Of a DNA stretch of 64,000 bases, positions 60,803 through 64,000 are shown piece by piece. The stretch's first letter is position 1. Each line of letters starts with the position of its first letter. The notes under the pieces were generated by a model. The model was not told the origin of the DNA. It saw only the letters and a program-made list of their open reading frames with translations, and did not search any database. Made by a program: the position numbers and the translations under genes. Source of the DNA: CAIXSE01 sp040769125 (GTDB taxonomy: Bacteria > Actinomycetota > Thermoleophilia > UBA2241); assembly GCA_040769125.1 (NCBI GenBank), contig JAXGLO010000001.1, forward strand, positions 682,001-746,000, in the 5' to 3' direction.

Positions 60803-62332
60803 ATGACCACGAGCAGGGGCACTACAGGCCGCGGAAGTCCGCCCGGGGGAGCCGGCACGCCGCGCTCCGGGCGCAAGCCCCTTCTGCGCCTGCCCTCCAG
60901 ACTGGCCCTGACCGGCATCCGCACGCGTATCCTCCTGGGCTTCATCGTGATGCTCGCGATCGCCACGGCGGCGTCGCTCTTCGTTGCCTACGAAGTGGTC
61001 CAGACCAGACTGCACGAGCGTATCGACAGCGACCTTGCCCGAGAGGCTGAGGAGCTGCGGAAGATCGCGGCCGGCAAGGACCCCGCCACCGGCCGTAGTT
61101 TCGGCCAGAACGCGGCCAGGATCTTCAGGGTCTACTTCGACCAGACTTCACCGACGACGGGCGAGGTTGCACTCACGTTCGTCGATGGAAGCGAGTTCCT
61201 GCGCAGTCGCTCAGTCTCTGCCTCTTCCTCTCCGTCCTACCGCCTCGATACCGATGAGCAGCTCGTCTCCCACTGGAAGGCTCTCACGGAGCCGGAGCGC
61301 GACGGCGTCGACACGCCTGCCGGGAGAGTGGAGTACCTCGCCCTACCCCTGAAGGGCGACGGCCGCGTGCTCGGTACCTTCGTCGTCGCCGCATTCACCG
61401 ATGTGCTGCAAGGCCCCTACAACGATGCGTTCCTGGCGGCCGGGGTCGTCGGCGTGGCGGTGCTTCTCATCGGCTCCCTGCTCGCCTGGCGCATGGCCGA
61501 GAGCGTCCTGCAGCCGGTCAGCGCGTTGACGCAGACGGCGCAAGGCATCTCCGAGACGGACCTGACGCAGCGGATCGAGGTGCGCGGTCACGACGAGCTC
61601 GCCGGCCTCGCTGCTACCTTGAACGCAATGCTCGACCGGCTCGAGCGGACCCTGTTGAGTCAGAGGCGCTTTCTCGACGATGCGGGGCACGAGCTGCGCA
61701 CCCCGATCACGATCGTCCGTGGGCATCTCGAGCTGCTCGAGGACGACCCTGAGGAGCGGCGGGCGACGCTGGATCTCGTGATGGATGAGCTCGACCGCAT
61801 GACGCGTATGGTCAACGATCTCATCCTGCTCTCGAAGGCCGAGCGTCCCGACTTTCTTAAGCTTGAAGCGGTCGAGGTGGCGGTGCTGACCGACGAAGTC
61901 CTGACCAAAGCGCGTGCGCTGGGAGCGCGGGGCTGGCGGCTCGACGCTTGCGGCAAAGGCGTTATCACGGTGGACCGCCAGCGCCTCACCCAGGCGCTCG
62001 TGCAGCTCGCGCAGAACGCCGTCACGTACACGCAGGAGGGGGATGAGGTCTCGCTTGGGTCCGCCGTCGAGGGCGGTGAGGCGCGCTTCTGGGTGCGCGA
62101 TGACGGCCTCGGCATCGCGGTGGCCGACCAGGAGAGGATCTTCGAGCGCTTCGAGCGCGGCGGGGCCAGAGGGCCGAGCGGCGGCTCTGGCCTGGGTCTC
62201 TCGATCGTGCGCGCGATCGCCGGGGCGCACGGCGGCCGGGTGGATCTGTTCAGCGCCCCCGGCGCGGGCTCGTTGTTTACAATCGTGGTGCCCGTCGACG
62301 GGCCTCGCGGCACGGGGAAGGAGGAAGGATGA
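60803..62332 (+). CDS. HAMP-HisKA sensor histidine kinase
   Basis: 509 aa. TM1 at ~41-62, exterior sensor ~65-200, TM2 ~207-227, HAMP ~228-280 (VLQPVSALTQTAQGISETDL), HisKA with the phospho-His in FLDDAGHELRTPIT near 295, and HATPase_c with LAQNAVTYT (N box), VRDDGLGIA and SGGSGLGLSIV. The ~35-residue basic N-terminus precedes TM1. GGAAAGG lies before ATG 60803. ATGA overlap with its regulator. Confidence 0.93.
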   Translation: MTTSRGTTGRGSPPGGAGTPRSGRKPLLRLPSRLALTGIRTRILLGFIVMLAIATAASLFVAYEVVQTRLHERIDSDLAREAEELRKIAAGKDPATGRSFGQNAARIFRVYFDQTSPTTGEVALTFVDGSEFLRSRSVSASSSPSYRLDTDEQLVSHWKALTEPERDGVDTPAGRVEYLALPLKGDGRVLGTFVVAAFTDVLQGPYNDAFLAAGVVGVAVLLIGSLLAWRMAESVLQPVSALTQTAQGISETDLTQRIEVRGHDELAGLAATLNAMLDRLERTLLSQRRFLDDAGHELRTPITIVRGHLELLEDDPEERRATLDLVMDELDRMTRMVNDLILLSKAERPDFLKLEAVEVAVLTDEVLTKARALGARGWRLDACGKGVITVDRQRLTQALVQLAQNAVTYTQEGDEVSLGSAVEGGEARFWVRDDGLGIAVADQERIFERFERGGARGPSGGSGLGLSIVRAIAGAHGGRVDLFSAPGAGSLFTIVVPVDGPRGTGKEEG

Positions 62333-63003
62333 GCCGCATTCTGATAGTCGAAGATGAGGAGCGCATCGCCTCCTTTCTCGCGAAAGGCCTCCGTGCGCAG
62401 GGCTACGTCACCGACATCGCGGCGACCGGCAGCGATGGGCTGGCACGTGCGTTGAGCGGCGACGCCGACCTCGTGATCCTCGACATCGGCCTGCCCGACC
62501 GGGACGGCTTCTCGGTTCTCAGGGAGCTGCGTCAGTACGACCGGCGCCTCCCGGTGGTGATCCTCACCGCCCGCGACGACGTGGAGGACAAGGTCGCCGG
62601 GTTCGACGAAGGCGCCAACGACTACGTCACCAAGCCGTTCAAGTTCGACGAGCTCCTCGCGCGCGTGCGCGTCCGCCTGCGCGAGGGCGAGCGCGCTCCC
62701 GCTGAGACGGTGATGCGCGTCGGCGACCTCGCCCTCGATCTGCGGACGCGCCGCGCGCGCGTTGGGCAGAGGGAGGTCGAGCTGAGCGCCCGCGAGTTCG
62801 CCCTCGCCGAGCTTCTCTTCCGGCATCCGGGCCAGGTGCTGAGCCGCGAGCAGATACTCAACAACGTGTGGGGCTACGGCTTCGACCCGGGTTCGAACAT
62901 CGTCGACGTCTATATCGGGTATCTGCGCAAGAAGCTCGGGCGCGACTCCATCACGAGCGTTCGCGGCATGGGGTACCGGCTGGAGAAGAAGGAAGCCGGC
63001 TGA
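62329..63003 (+). CDS. OmpR-type response regulator
   Basis: 224 aa. Receiver domain with acidic pocket EDEERI, phospho-acceptor in VILDIGLPDRDGFS, Thr in VVILTARDD and Lys in NDYVTKPF; the winged-helix trans_reg_C domain ends GYGFDPGSNIVDVYIGYLRK and RGMGYRLEK. It probably binds the 11 bp-spaced TCTCA arrays at 56995 and 58042. It is co-translated with the kinase gene (ATGA). Confidence 0.94.
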   Translation: MSRILIVEDEERIASFLAKGLRAQGYVTDIAATGSDGLARALSGDADLVILDIGLPDRDGFSVLRELRQYDRRLPVVILTARDDVEDKVAGFDEGANDYVTKPFKFDELLARVRVRLREGERAPAETVMRVGDLALDLRTRRARVGQREVELSAREFALAELLFRHPGQVLSREQILNNVWGYGFDPGSNIVDVYIGYLRKKLGRDSITSVRGMGYRLEKKEAG

Positions 63004-63203
63004 GCCGGTCGCTCCGCTCGCCGGCCGGCGTTCGTTGCCGTGCGACTGGATCAGGCGGTTAGCCGGCGGAATCCGCGCTTGTCAGGCGTGCTCACGCAGC
63101 GGCGAACGAGATGTTCAGGTACTCGCGGCCGGCCGCTCGTGAGGCCGCCGGCGCCACGGCGAGTCAGCTTGACCCGCTTGTCAGTGGTCGGCAGTCCGCT
63201 TCT

Positions 63204-63437
63204 TCAACGTGCCCTCTGTCTCTGCTCGAGCCGCTCGGCGATCCAGACCTTGATGATGGACTGGCGGGTCACCCCGAGGCGCCTCGCCTCGCGGTCGAGC
63301 GACTCGACCATCCAGACGGGGAAGTCGACGTTGACGCGCCGCTGCTCGTGGCCCGGTCGCCGGGCTGCCTTGAGGTCGAGCTCACCGCTCACGTCCTCGC
63401 CGGCGTCGAAGCGCCTGTCGAACTCGTTATCCTTCAT
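63204..63437 (-). CDS. brnA: BrnA-like antitoxin (ribbon-helix-helix)
   Basis: 77 aa. KAARRPGHEQRRVNVDFPVW, then MVESLDREARRLGVTRQSII and KVWIAERLEQ form a C-terminal CopG/RHH-like domain. It should neutralise BrnT and repress the operon. ATG 63437 lies inside the last codons of the brnT reading frame, so the antitoxin gene is second, as usual for brnTA. Confidence 0.78.
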   Translation of the reverse strand: MKDNEFDRRFDAGEDVSGELDLKAARRPGHEQRRVNVDFPVWMVESLDREARRLGVTRQSIIKVWIAERLEQRQRAR

Positions 63438-63688
63438 AGAGCGCCACCTCCTCAGCACGCGAGCGGCGCACCGAGATCAGGCGGATGGCCTCACTGCGGT
63501 AGGGTGATGACCGCCGACCAGTGCTTGCCGTCGATCACGCCCACAACCAGGAAGCGCAATTCGTCCGAGGTGCGGGCCGGGATTTCGATAAGCAGCTCGT
63601 CGAGCCACAGCGCCTGCGCGGCCACGAAGTCGATACCGTGCTTGGCCTGATTGGCGCGGCTCTTGCGCTCGTCGAGCTCGAACTGCAA
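63427..63688 (-). pseudogene. brnT: BrnT-like toxin, frameshifted
   Basis: The frame from ATG 63688 gives FELDERKSRANQAKHGIDFV and continues to a TGA at 63491 (65 aa), short for BrnT (~85-95 aa). Removing one C from the CCC at 63502-63504 (minus strand) restores the conserved end SEAIRLISVRRSRAEEVALY and a stop at 63427 that overlaps brnA. So the RNase toxin is disrupted by a 1 bp insertion, or the base is a sequencing error. The antitoxin remains intact. Confidence 0.75.
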
Positions 63689-63710
63689 TGCGGCCTCAGC
63701 TGCAGTTACA

Positions 63711-63725
63711 GTATAGAAAGTATAC
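63711..63725 (-). promoter_or_regulatory. brnTA promoter/operator palindrome
   Basis: GTATA-GAAAG-TATAC at 63711-63725 is a 5 bp-arm inverted repeat in an A/T-rich patch 22 bp from the brnT start; TATACT on the minus strand may be the -10. BrnA-type antitoxins repress their own operon at such sites. Confidence 0.5.
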
Positions 63726-63857
63726 CTTTACGGCGTAGGAAGCAACCCTTGTTGCGGTTGGATGGTCACTTTCTGCCGCTGGGATTCTTCGAGCATTCGC
63801 TGTGCCTCAGCGGCAATCGGCGCGCTGTGGAATAACTCCTTCAGGCCATCCGGCATT

Positions 63858-64000
63858 GTGGCCGTACCGATCTACCTTGCCGTGATCGCTGTACTCTGGA
63901 TCATCAGCGCGGCGCAGGCGCGGTGGTTCATCTATAGCGCTGACTTGGTCTGGAGTTCGGGGCATCACCCGCAGTCGCGTACCGACTGTCGGGTTGAGGC
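63858..64000 (+). CDS. Possible membrane protein (3' partial)
   Basis: From GTG 63858 the frame stays open to the right edge (47 codons). It begins with one hydrophobic helix, AVPIYLAVIAVLWIISAAQA, then RWFIYSADLVW. No SD is visible and the gene continues outside, so it is uncertain. A competing 42-residue minus-strand frame (63728-63856) directly abuts it. Confidence 0.28.
   Translation, partial: MAVPIYLAVIAVLWIISAAQARWFIYSADLVWSSGHHPQSRTDCRVE

Noticed and set aside
1..64000. tRNA, rRNA or tmRNA genes
   Set aside because: No GTTCRA-type T-loop with matching stems or conserved rRNA segment was noticed on reading both strands; a tRNAscan/Infernal run would settle it.

Overview
The window is GC-rich chromosomal DNA with strongly G/C-biased third codon positions. 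The gene content (terminal nuoM-nuoN, a lysC-asd-trxB-trxA run, type I glnA, ThrE-family exporter, PadR regulator, DUF5679 mini zinc ribbon, fused Wzz/BY-kinase, FemAB-like transferases) fits a high-GC actinomycete-like bacterium, possibly a deep lineage such as Thermoleophilia or Coriobacteriia. That placement is an inference. No rRNA, tRNA, CRISPR array or phage was seen, and there is one insertion sequence.

Layout. 1-3.7 kb: end of a complex I operon (nuoM, nuoN) and a YmdB-type phosphodiesterase. 3.7-29.6 kb: a large surface-polysaccharide locus. Its left half is a five-gene, tightly coupled minus-strand operon (glycosyltransferase, FemAB transferase, DUF362 protein, ATP-grasp ligase, second FemAB-like transferase), followed by a polysaccharide deacetylase, a third FemAB-like gene, more glycosyltransferases, a Wzy-type polymerase, a Wzx-type flippase, an acyltransferase and a secreted beta-helix protein. 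Its right half holds Wzz/BY-kinase, then aminotransferase, initiating sugar-phosphate transferase, oxidoreductase and N-acetyltransferase (a diacetamido-sugar gene set), and finally a GT87-type membrane protein and GtrA. 29.9-42.6 kb: housekeeping (ileS, trxA, trxB, asd, lysC, nadE, glnA), a YHS protein, a micro-protein overlapping thrE, a FAS1 lipoprotein and a DUF5679 protein. 42.7-52 kb: a PadR-controlled membrane protein, two lipoproteins, a TIM-barrel isomerase, a DUF4430 secreted protein, a Pro/Ser-rich membrane protein and two CorC/HlyC-type CBS membrane proteins. 52.2-53.3 kb: an IS481-like element. 53.4-63 kb: an envelope-signalling block (small membrane protein, large anti-sigma-like protein, ECF sigma factor; then Ser/Thr kinase, two small exported acidic or low-complexity proteins, a CARDB-like membrane protein, histidine kinase and OmpR-type regulator). 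63.2-63.7 kb: a BrnT/BrnA toxin-antitoxin pair whose toxin is frameshifted.

How the genes work together. The polysaccharide locus has the parts of a Wzx/Wzy-dependent pathway: precursor synthesis, initiation on a lipid carrier, assembly, flipping, polymerisation, length control, and later modification by deacetylase, acyltransferase and aminoacyl-type transferases. The three FemAB-like genes together with an ATP-grasp ligase suggest that amino acids or peptides are attached to the glycan or cell wall. In the 53-63 kb block, two three-copy arrays of TCTCA spaced exactly 11 bp lie upstream of the kinase and of the first small exported protein. They are good candidates for binding sites of the OmpR-type regulator encoded 5 kb downstream, which would make the block one regulatory unit. 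Other unexplained DNA structure includes a 3 x 29 bp tandem repeat at 3.6 kb, a shared dyad upstream of the Wzz and beta-helix genes, six ~20 bp direct repeats upstream of the kinase, and hairpins that would mask translation starts.
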